Assembly (NCBI RefSeq): GCF_016598535.1
Contig: NZ_CP066779.1
Span: forward strand, 6,012,053-6,076,052
Length of the DNA stretch: 64,000 nt
Source of the DNA: Rhodococcus sp. P-2
GTDB lineage: Bacteria; Actinomycetota; Actinomycetes; Mycobacteriales; Mycobacteriaceae
Direction of reading: 5' to 3'
Below the pieces are notes generated by a model that was not told the origin of the DNA, did not search any database, and saw nothing but the letters and a program-made list of their open reading frames with translations. The translations under genes were made by a program, and so were the position numbers. Positions 12,686 through 20,894 of the stretch are shown piece after piece. Every line of letters begins with the position of its first letter. Positions within the stretch are counted from its first letter, which is position 1.

Positions 12686-13054
12686 ATGGCTGAGATGACC
12701 GTAGAACTCGTTGCCGTCGAGCAGCGCTTGTGGTCTGGTTCGGCGACGCTGGTCAGCGCTCAGACCACCGAGGGTGAAATCGGCATCATGCCTGGGCATG
12801 AGCCGGTCCTCGGTCAGCTGATCGAGGGCGGAACCGTGTCGATCACCTCGGTCGACGGCGAGCGTATCGTTGCTGCAGTACACGGAGGGTTCCTCTCCGT
12901 CACTGCGACGACGGTGACGATCCTTGCCGAGTCCGCGGACATGGCACAGGACATCGACGTCGAGGCAGCCAAGGCTGTCTTGGCCGAGAACTCGGGCGAT
13001 CTCGAAGCGATTGCGGTCGCCAAGGGTCAGCTCCGGGCCGTCGAGCGCGCGTAA
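12686..13054 (+). CDS. atpC: F1Fo ATP synthase subunit epsilon
   Basis: Rotor-base subunit, 122 residues, with the N-terminal beta-sandwich ([18 protein letters not shown] near residue 30) and a short C-terminal helical part after about residue 88. Like mycobacterial epsilon it is shorter than the E. coli protein (139), so the inhibitory C-terminal helices are reduced. Last gene of the atp operon; a DUF2550 gene follows after 37 bp. Confidence 0.95.
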   Translation: MAEMTVELVAVEQRLWSGSATLVSAQTTEGEIGIMPGHEPVLGQLIEGGTVSITSVDGERIVAAVHGGFLSVTATTVTILAESADMAQDIDVEAAKAVLAENSGDLEAIAVAKGQLRAVERA

Positions 13055-13091
13055 GTTACTCGAGTAAAGCCGCGACGGGAGCCGACGAACA

Positions 13092-13526
13092 GTGACATTC
13101 GGAATGACTGTGTTGATCATTCTGGTTGTGCTGCTCGCGGTTCTCGTCGCGGCTTTTCTGTATCGTCTGCTCGTTCTACGTCGCGGCGGTACCGCTGCAC
13201 TGCTTCGTGTTCTGCCATCCCCAGGGGACAGCGGGTGGCGGCACGGGATCATTCGCTACGGCGAAAGCACATTCGTCTTTTTCAAACTGTCGAGTCTGCG
13301 GCCAGGCCCGGACTCCAGGATTGATCGTCAAGGTGTCGAGGTCGAGAGCCGTCGCTCTCCCTCGGGTACCGAATTCGACATCATGAGCGACGACATCGTC
13401 GTGGTCAAGGTCAACGACGGATCGTCGGCCTACGAAATCGCCTTGGACAGTGGAGCATTGACAGCGTTCCTGTCCTGGGTCGAATCGCGGCCGGACGGGC
13501 GCGCCCGTAGGCGTCGCACCGCCTGA
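13092..13526 (+). CDS. DUF2550 membrane-anchored protein
   Basis: 144-residue protein of unknown function in the position of Rv1312, directly after atpC in mycobacteria and nocardiae. One N-terminal transmembrane helix (about residues 5-28, VLIILVVLLAVLVAAFLYRL) is followed by a compact cytoplasmic beta-rich domain and an Arg-rich tail (DGRARRRRTA). The conserved linkage to the ATP synthase operon is the only hint to its role. GTG start. It converges with the adenosyltransferase gene, with 10 bp between stops. Confidence 0.85.
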   Translation: MTFGMTVLIILVVLLAVLVAAFLYRLLVLRRGGTAALLRVLPSPGDSGWRHGIIRYGESTFVFFKLSSLRPGPDSRIDRQGVEVESRRSPSGTEFDIMSDDIVVVKVNDGSSAYEIALDSGALTAFLSWVESRPDGRARRRRTA

Positions 13527-13536
13527 CCAGTATCGC

Positions 13537-14109
13537 TCAAGCCCCGGCGCCGGGCTTCCAGAGCACATCTCCTTCCGGGTTTGCCACTCTTCCCATGATG
13601 AAGAGCAGATCCGACAATCTGTTGAGGTATTTCGCGGGGAGGACGCTCGTGTCTTCCGGGTTCGCATCGATGGCGGACCAGGCCGCACGCTCCGCACGCC
13701 GCGAGACGGTTCTTGCTACGTGAAGCAGAGCGCCCAAGGCAGTTCCGCCCGGCAGAATGAACGAATTCAACGGTGCCAGTTGCTCATTGAGCTCATCGCA
13801 CCATCCTTCGAGTCGATCGATGTAGGCCTGCGTCACTCGCAGCGGCGGGTACTTCGGGTTCTCGACCACGGGGGTGGACAAGTCGGCACCTGCGTCGAAA
13901 AGGTCGTTCTGGATCTGTCGCAGCATCACGAGCAGATTCGGTGGGGGAGTACCGAGGGCAACGGCCACACCGATCGCCGCGTTGGTCTCGTCGCAATCCG
14001 CGTAGGCGACCAGACGCGGATCGTTCTTGGAGACTCGCGAAAAATCGCTGAGGCCGGTGGTCCCGTCGTCGCCGGTCCGGGTGTAGATCTTCGTCAGGTG
14101 AACAGACAT
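13537..14109 (-). CDS. ATP:cob(I)alamin adenosyltransferase, PduO type
   Basis: Transfers the adenosyl group of ATP to cob(I)alamin to make coenzyme B12. The 190-residue product has the PduO hallmarks: N-terminal KIYTRTGDDGTTGLSD, then YADCDETNAAIG, and the C-terminal RRAERAAW and YLNRLSDLLFIMGR segments. It is the Rv1314c homologue and keeps the same place and opposite orientation between the DUF2550 gene and murA. The ATG at 14109 gives the normal family length; the frame stays open far upstream but that is non-coding overlap with murA. Confidence 0.93.
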   Translation of the reverse strand: MSVHLTKIYTRTGDDGTTGLSDFSRVSKNDPRLVAYADCDETNAAIGVAVALGTPPPNLLVMLRQIQNDLFDAGADLSTPVVENPKYPPLRVTQAYIDRLEGWCDELNEQLAPLNSFILPGGTALGALLHVARTVSRRAERAAWSAIDANPEDTSVLPAKYLNRLSDLLFIMGRVANPEGDVLWKPGAGA

Positions 14110-14163
14110 AGGGCTACGGTACCGGCGCGGTGCCGACGAGGTTGTGGCTCTAGGCTGTGAACC

Positions 14164-15423
14164 GTGAGTGAGCACTTTCTTGTGACCGGGGGTAACCGCC
14201 TCGAAGGTGAAGTACTGGTGGGAGGGGCCAAGAACAGTGTGCTGAAGCTGATGGCCGCGGCGCTGTTGGCCGAAGGCACCACTGTCGTGACCAACTGCCC
14301 GGACATTCTCGACGTACCCCTGATGGCGGACGTTCTGCGAGGTCTGGGCTGCGAAGTCGAACTCGAAGATTCCGAAGTGCGGATCACGACGCCGGCCGAG
14401 CCGAAGTATCACGCTGACTTCGATGCGGTGAAACAGTTCCGCGCCTCGGTGTGTGTGCTCGGTCCGCTGGTCGCGCGTTGTCGACGCGCTGTTGTCGCAC
14501 TTCCTGGTGGCGATGCGATCGGCTCGAGACCGCTCGACATGCACCAATCCGGACTCCGGCTGTTGGGTGCGCGTAGCGAAATCGAACACGGTTGTGTCGT
14601 TGCCGAGGCAGATGACCTGCACGGAGCGAACATTCGCCTGGTCTTCCCGTCGGTGGGTGCAACCGAGAACATCTTGATGGCGGCTGTGCTCGCCCGTGGC
14701 GAAACGGTGATCGACAACGCTGCACGTGAGCCCGAGATCGTGGATCTGTGCAACATGCTCAACGAGATGGGCGCCAAGGTATCGGGCGGCGGAAGTTCGA
14801 CGCTCACCATTCAAGGCGTCCGCAAGTTGGAACCGACTACCCACCGTGTCATCGGCGATCGGATCGTTGCTGCGACATGGGGTGTCGCTGCATCCATGAC
14901 CAGGGGTGACGTCCGTGTCCGCGGGGTGAACCACAAGCATCTCGGACTGGTCCTCGACAAGCTTCGGACAGCCGGCGCTGAGGTGACGCCCGAGGTCGAC
15001 GGCTTCCGTGTCATCCAGCGCGAACGACCTAAAGCGGTCAATTTCGCAACATTGCCGTACCCCGGATTCCCGACCGACCTGCAGCCGATGGCAATCGGTC
15101 TGGCTGCGGTTGCGGAGGGCACGTCGATGATCACCGAGAACGTTTTCGAATCGCGTTTCCGATTTGTCGAGGAAATGATCCGACTTGGGGCCGACGCTCG
15201 TACTGACGGTCACCATGCTGTGATCCGCGGAGTTCCAGTGCTGTCGAGTGCACCGGTGTGGTCCTCGGATATTCGAGCCGGCGCCGGGCTCGTGCTTGCT
15301 GGGTTGGTCGCGGACGGAACCACCGAAGTCCACGACATCTTCCACATCGACCGTGGTTACCCGCGTTTTGTCGAGAACCTCCGTGGACTCGGGGGAGTGA
15401 TCGAGCGGGTGGGCACCGAATAA
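14164..15423 (+). CDS. murA: UDP-N-acetylglucosamine 1-carboxyvinyltransferase, fosfomycin-insensitive Asp form
   Basis: First committed step of peptidoglycan synthesis: transfers enolpyruvate from PEP to UDP-GlcNAc. The 419-residue protein starts with GTG and has the EPT-family [19 protein letters not shown] near residue 20. The active-site loop reads [15 protein letters not shown], with Asp117 where E. coli has the fosfomycin-alkylated Cys115. The same Cys-to-Asp change makes mycobacterial MurA naturally resistant to fosfomycin. In related genomes murA is followed by a ribosomal RNA operon; here only the rrn promoter/leader follows. Confidence 0.97.
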   Translation: MSEHFLVTGGNRLEGEVLVGGAKNSVLKLMAAALLAEGTTVVTNCPDILDVPLMADVLRGLGCEVELEDSEVRITTPAEPKYHADFDAVKQFRASVCVLGPLVARCRRAVVALPGGDAIGSRPLDMHQSGLRLLGARSEIEHGCVVAEADDLHGANIRLVFPSVGATENILMAAVLARGETVIDNAAREPEIVDLCNMLNEMGAKVSGGGSSTLTIQGVRKLEPTTHRVIGDRIVAATWGVAASMTRGDVRVRGVNHKHLGLVLDKLRTAGAEVTPEVDGFRVIQRERPKAVNFATLPYPGFPTDLQPMAIGLAAVAEGTSMITENVFESRFRFVEEMIRLGADARTDGHHAVIRGVPVLSSAPVWSSDIRAGAGLVLAGLVADGTTEVHDIFHIDRGYPRFVENLRGLGGVIERVGTE

Positions 15424-15526
15424 GCTCGGTGCTCGGCGTCACACTCGCGTCTTATGGTCGGTGGTGGAATGACAAAACTGTCTGACCTGGCGTTGGCTGC
15501 CAAAATCGGTGTGGTGACCAGGCGAT

Positions 15527-16016
15527 TTGTGAATTGATTGAAGGTTCGCGTAACTTATTCCAAGTCAGAGCGACACGGACACCGACTCCCGCCTTCACGG
15601 CGAGTGACACGAGGTTGTACGAAGTGCCTGACCAAATTTCGAAGTAGTTTCCATCGTGTATGGTTGCGCTTCACCTCCAGTTCTTCCCCGAATGTTCAGC
15701 GGTTTGCGCCGATGATCATGATGGGATAGGCTGGAAAAGTTGCCCCGGAGCGGCGGCCATAGGGTCGTGGTGATGGTGTGTGCGTGTTCTTTGAGAACTC
15801 AACAGTGTGTCGATGAATGTCAGTGCCAAAATTGATTTGGTACTTCACATGTCGGATGATGTTCCGGGCCTTCGGGTTTCGGTTCTGATGTTCGGGGTGT
15901 GAGTATTTTTCGTCGGTGATTGTTCATTCTTCCGTCTGAATGGTTGCCGACACATTTTTTGCTAGTTGAGTTTTTTTGCTAGTGATTTGACTCTTTTTGT
16001 CTATGACTGATTAGCC
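15527..16016 (+). promoter_or_regulatory. ribosomal RNA operon promoters and leader (murA side)
   Basis: Candidate promoters: TTGTGA (15527-15532), 18 bp, TAACTT (15551-15556); and TTGCGC (15704-15709), 17 bp, TAGGCT (15727-15732). Downstream is the TTCTTTGAGAACTCAACAGTG-like block (from about 15787) that is widely conserved ahead of 16S genes in actinobacteria and forms part of the antitermination/processing leader. This matches rrnA, which follows murA in mycobacteria. The 16S gene expected a short way further on is absent. Confidence 0.8.
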
Positions 16017-16261
16017 GGCTAATCAGTCATAGACAAAAAGAGTCAAATCACTAGCAAAAAAACTCAACTAGCAAAAAATGTGTCGGCAACCATTCAGACG
16101 GAAGAATGAACAATCACCGACGAAAAATACTCACACCCCGAACATCAGAACCGAAACCCGAAGGCCCGGAACATCATCCGACATGTGAAGTACCAAAATA
16201 ATTTTGGCACTGACATTCATCGACACACTGTTGAGTTCTCAAAGAACACGCACACACCATC
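15772..16261. repeat. 490-bp palindrome: 245-bp inverted repeat, zero spacer
   Basis: Arms 15772-16016 and 16017-16261 are reverse complements except at two adjacent positions (15834-15835 against 16198-16199). The axis lies in TTAGCCGGCTAA at 16011-16022. The inner 181 bp of each arm are perfect. The sequence in both arms is rrn leader. Confidence 0.95.
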
Positions 16262-16451
16262 GCTTCAACATGGTTGAAAGCTCCGGGGCAAGGGTTACAA
16301 TCTTAGCTTGTTTGCTCACGGGAAGCAAGTTCCCGCTGAGCTTGACTGTCTCCGACTTCGTCCAACCGCGTGTCCCCGGCCTGTCGGTCGGGGTTGGTGT
16401 CCGTGTCGCTCTGACTTGGACAAAGTTACGCGAATGAAAACTGAGCGTCAA
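16017..16451 (-). promoter_or_regulatory. ribosomal RNA operon promoters and leader (tyrS side)
   Basis: On the minus strand: TTGACG (16451-16446), 17 bp, TAACTT (16428-16423); and TTGCTT (16328-16323), 17 bp, TAAGAT (16305-16300). These differ from the murA-side promoters, but both sides share a segment starting CCAAGTCAGAGCGACACGG and the whole leader from about 16261 leftward. This corresponds to rrnB, which follows tyrS in fast-growing mycobacteria. No 16S gene follows. Confidence 0.8.
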
Positions 16452-16485
16452 ACGTGCAGGTCGCGGATGTTCGTCAGGTTAAATC

Positions 16486-16519
16486 CGCTGGTAGCCCGCC
16501 CGTAGGCGGGCCACCAGCG
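16486..16519 (-). terminator. hairpin downstream of tyrS
   Basis: Stem of 7 bp (CGCTGGT/ACCAGCG), one A-C mismatch, then 7 bp (CCCGCC core) around a CGTA loop. It lies 41 bp beyond the tyrS stop and before the leftward rrn promoters, so it probably separates tyrS from the rRNA transcription unit. There is no long U-run after it. Confidence 0.6.
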
Positions 16520-16559
16520 ACCACAGGAGCCCCGCGAGAGCACTGTGACCCCACACACG

Positions 16560-17849
16560 TCAGTTCGAAAGTATTTTCACGCCGGCGAAGTTGCGCTTTC
16601 CGCGCCGGACGACCAACCAGCTGCCGTGAAGCAGATCGGATGCGGCCGGCTCCCAGTCATCGGTCGAGACCTTCTGGTTGTTCACCGAAGCGCCGCCCTC
16701 CTTCACTGCACGGCGAGCGGCTCCCTTGCTCTCACACAAGCCGCTTGTCACGAGCAGATCGATGATCGTGCGTGGCTCCCCCGGCGCCAGTTCGCTGACA
16801 GACGCTTCCTTCAGCGCAGCAGCAAGCGTCGACTCGTCGAGTTCCGCCAGCTCCGCCTTGCCGAACAACGCCTGGCTGGCGAGCTCGACGGCGCGGGTGT
16901 TGTGTTCTCCGTGAACCAAGGTGGTCATCTCGGCGGCCAACCGCTTCTGTGCTTCGCGCGCATGCGGGCGCTCCGCCGTTGCCGTCTCGAGTTCCGCGAG
17001 TTCGTCTGCGGTCAGGAAGGTGAACCAGCGCAGGTACTTGATCACGTCGGCGTCGCCCGTGTTCACGAAGTACTGGTACCACGCGTACGGGCTGGTCATC
17101 TCGGGGTCGAGCCACAGACTGCCGCCACCGGTCGACTTTCCGAACTTCTTGCCATCGGCCGAGGTCACCAGCGGAACGGTCATTGCGTGAACACTCTCGC
17201 CGTCGACACGACGGTTGAGTTCGACGCCCGCGATGATGTTGCCCCACTGATCGGACCCGCCGACCTGCAGAGTGCAACCCAGATCGCGTCGCAAGTGCAG
17301 GTAGTCGTTGGCTTGGAGCAGCATGTAGCTGAACTCGGTGTACGACATCCCGTCCGACTCGAGACGACGCTTCACGGTGTCACGCGCAAGCATGACGTTC
17401 ACGGAGAAGTGTTTGCCGACGTCACGCAGGAAGTCGATGGCCGACATCTTGCCGGTCCAGTTCATGTTGTTCTCGATGACCGCACTCGTCGGAGAATCGT
17501 CGAAATCCACGAATCGTTCGAGCTGACCACGGATGCGTCCCGCCCAGTCAGCGACAGTATCGGCGGAGTTCATCGTCCGTTCCCCGACGTCACGGGGGTC
17601 ACCGATCAAGCCCGTTGCTCCGCCGGCCAGAACGATCGGACGGTTGCCGGCACGCTGAAAACGCTTGAGCGCGAGAAGCGGAACCAGGTGGCCTGCGTGC
17701 AAGCTCGGTCCGGTCGGGTCGAATCCCGCATACAGCGTGACCGGTCCGGCCTCGAGATCCTTACGCAAAGCGTCGAGATCGGTTGATTGGGCGATCAGCC
17801 CGCGCCAGGTCAGTTCGTCGAGAATATTCTCAGTCACGGACTCGATCAT
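16560..17849 (-). CDS. tyrS: tyrosyl-tRNA synthetase
   Basis: Class I aminoacyl-tRNA synthetase charging tRNA-Tyr, 429 residues. The HIGH-type motif HAGH is at residues 51-54 in [17 protein letters not shown], the KMSKS-type loop is KKFGKSTGG near residue 233, and a C-terminal S4 RNA-binding domain starts near 360 ([15 protein letters not shown]). The stop of mpg is 7 bp upstream of its start, so the two are likely co-transcribed. The tyrS-rrn linkage seen downstream is the mycobacterial rrnB arrangement. Confidence 0.97.
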   Translation of the reverse strand: MIESVTENILDELTWRGLIAQSTDLDALRKDLEAGPVTLYAGFDPTGPSLHAGHLVPLLALKRFQRAGNRPIVLAGGATGLIGDPRDVGERTMNSADTVADWAGRIRGQLERFVDFDDSPTSAVIENNMNWTGKMSAIDFLRDVGKHFSVNVMLARDTVKRRLESDGMSYTEFSYMLLQANDYLHLRRDLGCTLQVGGSDQWGNIIAGVELNRRVDGESVHAMTVPLVTSADGKKFGKSTGGGSLWLDPEMTSPYAWYQYFVNTGDADVIKYLRWFTFLTADELAELETATAERPHAREAQKRLAAEMTTLVHGEHNTRAVELASQALFGKAELAELDESTLAAALKEASVSELAPGEPRTIIDLLVTSGLCESKGAARRAVKEGGASVNNQKVSTDDWEPAASDLLHGSWLVVRRGKRNFAGVKILSN

Positions 17850-17856
17850 CCCATCT

Positions 17857-18465
17857 TCACGAAATGGCCGGTGCTCGCGGGCTTCGGCGATACGCGGACA
17901 CCGCCGGCGAGTCCGGAATCCAGAGGCGCCACGGAACCTCCGCTGCGGTACCGACCCCCACTCGCGGTCCGCTGACCCATTCCTCGGGCTCCCTCAATTC
18001 GAGCCGAATCCGCGAGGCTGAGTCGAAAACGTCTGTCCCGTTGTCCGCCAGCGTGATTGCAACAGAAGCGCCGAGATTGCCTGGTCCTCTGGCCCATTGG
18101 TGAGATGGCCGATCCGGCGATCGCCGAGCAGACACCACATCGTGACCCGCTTCGATTTCAGCGGCTCGGAGCAGAACACCGCCCGCGACACCGTCCGGGC
18201 CGTACGAGATGTTCATACACAAGTGCATTCCGTAACTGCGGTAGACGTAGAGACGGCCCGCCCGCCCGAACATCACGCTGTTCCGCGGCGTTCGCCCCCG
18301 ATACGAATGTGCTGCCGGATCCGGCCAGGGCCCGTCCTTCTCCCCTCCGTACGCCTCGACCTCGACAATCCTCAGCGAAATGTCGTCGACGATCAGGGTC
18401 GAGCCGAGAATTGTCAGGCCCGCTTCCAACGGGTTCTCCACATTTTCCAAGGTCTCGATACTCAC
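17857..18465 (-). CDS. mpg: 3-methyladenine DNA glycosylase (AAG/Mpg family)
   Basis: Base-excision repair enzyme that removes alkylated and deaminated purines. The 202-residue product has the AAG catalytic segment [13 protein letters not shown] (the first Glu of VEAY activates the water), followed by the nucleotide-flipping [18 protein letters not shown] and a VLLRAAE strand. GTG start, about 7 bp upstream of tyrS. Same pair as Rv1688-Rv1689. Confidence 0.92.
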   Translation of the reverse strand: MSIETLENVENPLEAGLTILGSTLIVDDISLRIVEVEAYGGEKDGPWPDPAAHSYRGRTPRNSVMFGRAGRLYVYRSYGMHLCMNISYGPDGVAGGVLLRAAEIEAGHDVVSARRSPDRPSHQWARGPGNLGASVAITLADNGTDVFDSASRIRLELREPEEWVSGPRVGVGTAAEVPWRLWIPDSPAVSAYRRSPRAPAIS

Positions 18466-18486
18466 CCCTCGATTGTGCCCACGCCG

Positions 18487-18535
18487 TTGACTCTTCGGTC
18501 AGTCGAGTCGCATAATTCAACAAGTGATGAATTAT
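18487..18535 (+). promoter_or_regulatory. promoter with overlapping TetR-type operator
   Basis: TTGACT (18487-18492), 18-bp spacer, CATAAT (18511-18516). A perfect inverted repeat ATAATTCA (18512-18519), 8-bp gap, TGAATTAT (18528-18535) covers the -10 and start region, ahead of the ABC-transporter genes whose third gene encodes a TetR repressor. Repression by promoter occlusion and autoregulation is the inference. Confidence 0.7.
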
Positions 18536-18551
18536 TGAAACGAGGCGCACC

Positions 18552-19286
18552 GTGACCACAACGCCGGCAATAGACATCCGCGGACTACGAGTCATTCGCG
18601 GCAAGCGCGAAGTTCTCCACTCACTCGACCTGCAGGTTTCGTCAGGATCGATCACCGGACTGCTCGGCCCGTCCGGCTGCGGCAAGACAACCCTCATGCG
18701 CGCGATAGTCGGAACCCAGATCGTCGAAAGTGGTGAGGTCAGAGTCCTGGGGGATCTCGCCGGGTCCGTTGCTCTTCGCCGTCGGGTCGGGTATGTCACC
18801 CAATCCCCCAGCGTGTACGGCGACCTGACGGTTACTCGAAACGTCCAGTACTTCGGCGCTCTGTACGGCAAATCCAGCGCAGACGTCGCAGCAGCGGTCG
18901 ACGCCGTCGGTTTGCGCCGATACGCCGATCAGACCGCCGCCGATCTGTCCGGAGGTCAACGCGGTCGAGTTTCGCTGGCATGCGCCTTGGTGGCGTCACC
19001 TGATGTGTTGATCCTCGACGAACCGACCGTCGGTCTCGATCCGGTGCTTCGCGTCGAATTGTGGGAACGATTTGCCGACCTCGCTCGCAGCGGAACCACC
19101 CTGTTGGTCTCCAGCCACGTCATGGACGAGGCCGATCACTGCGCCGAACTCATTCTCATGCGCGACGGCCATCTCCTCGCACAACTCTCCCCCGACGACC
19201 TCCGCGCGAAAACCAGATGTGAACGCCTCGAGGACGCCTTCCTCGAACTGATTCGAACCTCACCCGTCGGAGGCGAAATATCATGA
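18552..19286 (+). CDS. ABC transporter ATP-binding protein (drug/ABC-2 exporter type)
   Basis: ATPase of a probable exporter, 244 residues. Walker A GPSGCGKT at 39-46, signature LSGGQRGRVSLACAL near 134, Walker B VLILDEPTVGLDP, and H-loop VSSHVMDEADHC. GTG start 16 bp downstream of a palindromic operator. The stop overlaps the permease ATG by 4 nt. This is the Rv1687c-type ATPase; the three-gene set ATPase-permease-TetR is conserved in this position in mycobacteria. Substrate unknown. Confidence 0.92.
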   Translation: MTTTPAIDIRGLRVIRGKREVLHSLDLQVSSGSITGLLGPSGCGKTTLMRAIVGTQIVESGEVRVLGDLAGSVALRRRVGYVTQSPSVYGDLTVTRNVQYFGALYGKSSADVAAAVDAVGLRRYADQTAADLSGGQRGRVSLACALVASPDVLILDEPTVGLDPVLRVELWERFADLARSGTTLLVSSHVMDEADHCAELILMRDGHLLAQLSPDDLRAKTRCERLEDAFLELIRTSPVGGEIS

Positions 19287-20038
19287 GCATCAGGATCTTC
19301 GGTGCAACCACCGTTCGAATTCTGCTTCAGCTCCGCCAGGACCACCGCACCGTCGCCATGATCTTGTTGGTCCCGTCGTTGCTGATGATTTTGCTGTATT
19401 TCCTCTACCAAGACGTCCCGACTCCGCCCGGCCAGGTTTCCCTCTTCCAACGGGTCGCGATCACGATGTTGGGAATCTTGCCATTTGTCGTCATGTTCCT
19501 GGTCACGTCCATCGCCATGCAGCGCGAACGCAGTTCGGGAACACTCGAACGTCTGCTCACCACTCCGATGGGCAAGCTCGATCTTCTTGCCGGATACGGT
19601 GCGGCATTTTCGCTCTCGGCCGCCGCTCAGGCAGCTCTCGCGTGCGCTGTAGCTTTCGGATTTCTCGGGCTCACCATCGCGGGCAGTCTTGCGTGGGTCA
19701 TCGTGATTGCAGTTCTCGGCGCGATCCTCGGCGTTGCTCTCGGTCTGTTGGCCAGTGCGTTCGCGAAGACCGAATTCCAAGCGGTGCAGTTCATGCCTGT
19801 AGTGGTGGTTCCGCAGCTCTTCCTTTGCGGACTCCTCGTACCGCGCGACCAACTGCCGACCTGGCTCGAATGGATCAGCAATGTTCTTCCCTTGAGCTAC
19901 GCCGTCGACGCACTTCAGCAAGTGTCGATGCATGCCGACGCGACGGGCCAGATGTGGCGTGATCTCGCCGTCATGGCGGGCTTTGCCGCCGCAGCGCTCT
20001 CGCTGGCCGCGGCAACACTCGATCGCCGAACGCCATGA
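19283..20038 (+). CDS. ABC-2 type transporter permease
   Basis: Membrane partner of the preceding ATPase, 251 residues with six predicted membrane helices: near residues 24-42, 58-78, 103-128, 134-155, 166-184 and 222-242. It belongs to the ABC-2/YhhJ-YadH-like family used for export of drugs, lipids or polysaccharides. ATG overlaps the ATPase stop (ATGA) and its own stop overlaps the TetR gene start, so the three genes are one translationally coupled operon. The Rv1686c counterpart has no firm substrate. Confidence 0.9.
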   Translation: MSIRIFGATTVRILLQLRQDHRTVAMILLVPSLLMILLYFLYQDVPTPPGQVSLFQRVAITMLGILPFVVMFLVTSIAMQRERSSGTLERLLTTPMGKLDLLAGYGAAFSLSAAAQAALACAVAFGFLGLTIAGSLAWVIVIAVLGAILGVALGLLASAFAKTEFQAVQFMPVVVVPQLFLCGLLVPRDQLPTWLEWISNVLPLSYAVDALQQVSMHADATGQMWRDLAVMAGFAAAALSLAAATLDRRTP

Positions 20039-20652
20039 CCGACAACGACACCGCCCCCGCACCGATTCGTTCCGGCCGTCGACCAGGCAAATCGGAGACT
20101 CGTGCGCAGATCCTCGAGTCTGCGCGACGAGCGTTCTCCCAGAACGGCTTTCGGCGAACAACCGTCCGATCGATAGCCGCGGCCGCTGACGTCGATCCGG
20201 CCATGATTCATCACCATTTCGGAAGCAAGGAGCAGTTGTTCACCGCTGCGATCGCGCTACCGATCGATCCAGCGCAGGTATTGGGACCGGTTCACGCCTC
20301 CCCGACCGAAGATCTCGGCGAAAACCTACTCAGGGCAGTGACGGGGCTGTGGGAATCGGAACATAAGCCGGCGATTCTGGCAGCATTTCGATCGGCCATT
20401 TCCGGCGACGGATCACAACTGATTCAGAGCTTTCTGCTCGATGTCGTCTTGCGCGACATCATTCCGCGGGTGGACACACCGACAGGCACCGGCCTGATCA
20501 GAGCGGAACTGGTGGCCTCTCAGATGGCCGGGCTGCTGGTCACGCGATACGTGCTCGGACTCGAACCACTCGCATCGTTGAGCGTGGACGCGTTGGTACC
20601 GCTGGTGGCTCCGAACCTCCAGCGGTACCTGACCGGTGAATTACCGATCTAA
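20035..20652 (+). CDS. TetR-family transcriptional regulator
   Basis: 205-residue repressor. The N-terminal helix-turn-helix spans about residues 20-65 (ILESARRAFSQNGFRRTTV, then IAAAADVDPAMIHHHFGSKEQ) and the rest is a helical ligand domain, close to the TetR_C_33-like type found in Rv1685c. As the last gene of the ABC exporter operon it likely binds the palindrome at 18512-18535 and regulates its own operon. Its last codons overlap the convergent Trm112-like gene by 4 nt. Confidence 0.9.
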   Translation: MTDNDTAPAPIRSGRRPGKSETRAQILESARRAFSQNGFRRTTVRSIAAAADVDPAMIHHHFGSKEQLFTAAIALPIDPAQVLGPVHASPTEDLGENLLRAVTGLWESEHKPAILAAFRSAISGDGSQLIQSFLLDVVLRDIIPRVDTPTGTGLIRAELVASQMAGLLVTRYVLGLEPLASLSVDALVPLVAPNLQRYLTGELPI

Positions 20653-20855
20653 CCTTCGGCCCGTGCGAGCAGCTTCTCGTGCTCGTCGTCCGCCACGTCG
20701 CGTGCCTCGTCTATCAACAGAACGGGAATGCCGTTCTCGATCGGGTACGCACGCCGCAGGCGCGGGTTGTAGAGCAACTCGTCCCCGACCAGCAACAGCG
20801 GGCCTTTGTCCTGGGGGCAGGCCAGAATGCTGAGCAACGTCGAATCAATAGCCAC
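20649..20855 (-). CDS. Trm112/UPF0434-family small protein
   Basis: 68-residue protein with the fold of Trm112/YcaR: LLSILACPQDKGPL near residue 8 and LLYNPRLRRAYPIENGIPVLLIDEA near 28 in two conserved blocks. Eukaryotic and some bacterial relatives activate methyltransferases; the role here is unknown. Only one Cys remains of the zinc-site cysteines seen in some relatives. It is the Rv1684 counterpart, GTG start, and lies 40 bp downstream of the large lipase/ligase-like gene on the same strand. Confidence 0.85.
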   Translation of the reverse strand: MAIDSTLLSILACPQDKGPLLLVGDELLYNPRLRRAYPIENGIPVLLIDEARDVADDEHEKLLARAEG

Positions 20856-20894
20856 GTGAGTCCTCTCGAACCGATCAAACAGAATGTTCTCAGG

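Larger units (their letters stand above)
15424..16559. other. gene-free junction of two rrn upstream regions
   Basis: About 1.1 kb with no protein gene. It contains an rrn promoter/leader reading rightward after murA (to 16016) and a second, related one reading leftward after tyrS (from 16451 to 16017), meeting at 16016/16017. No 16S, 23S or 5S sequence is present. AT content is clearly higher than in the flanking genes. Confidence 0.85.

Noticed and set aside
13537-15345. 602-residue version of the cobalamin adenosyltransferase
   Set aside because: The extension is antisense to murA; PduO proteins start at the KIYTRTGDDG block.
15424-16559. 16S, 23S or 5S rRNA genes or a tRNA
   Set aside because: Looked for the 16S start (GAGTTTGATC-type) and anti-Shine-Dalgarno end on both strands; only leader sequence is present.
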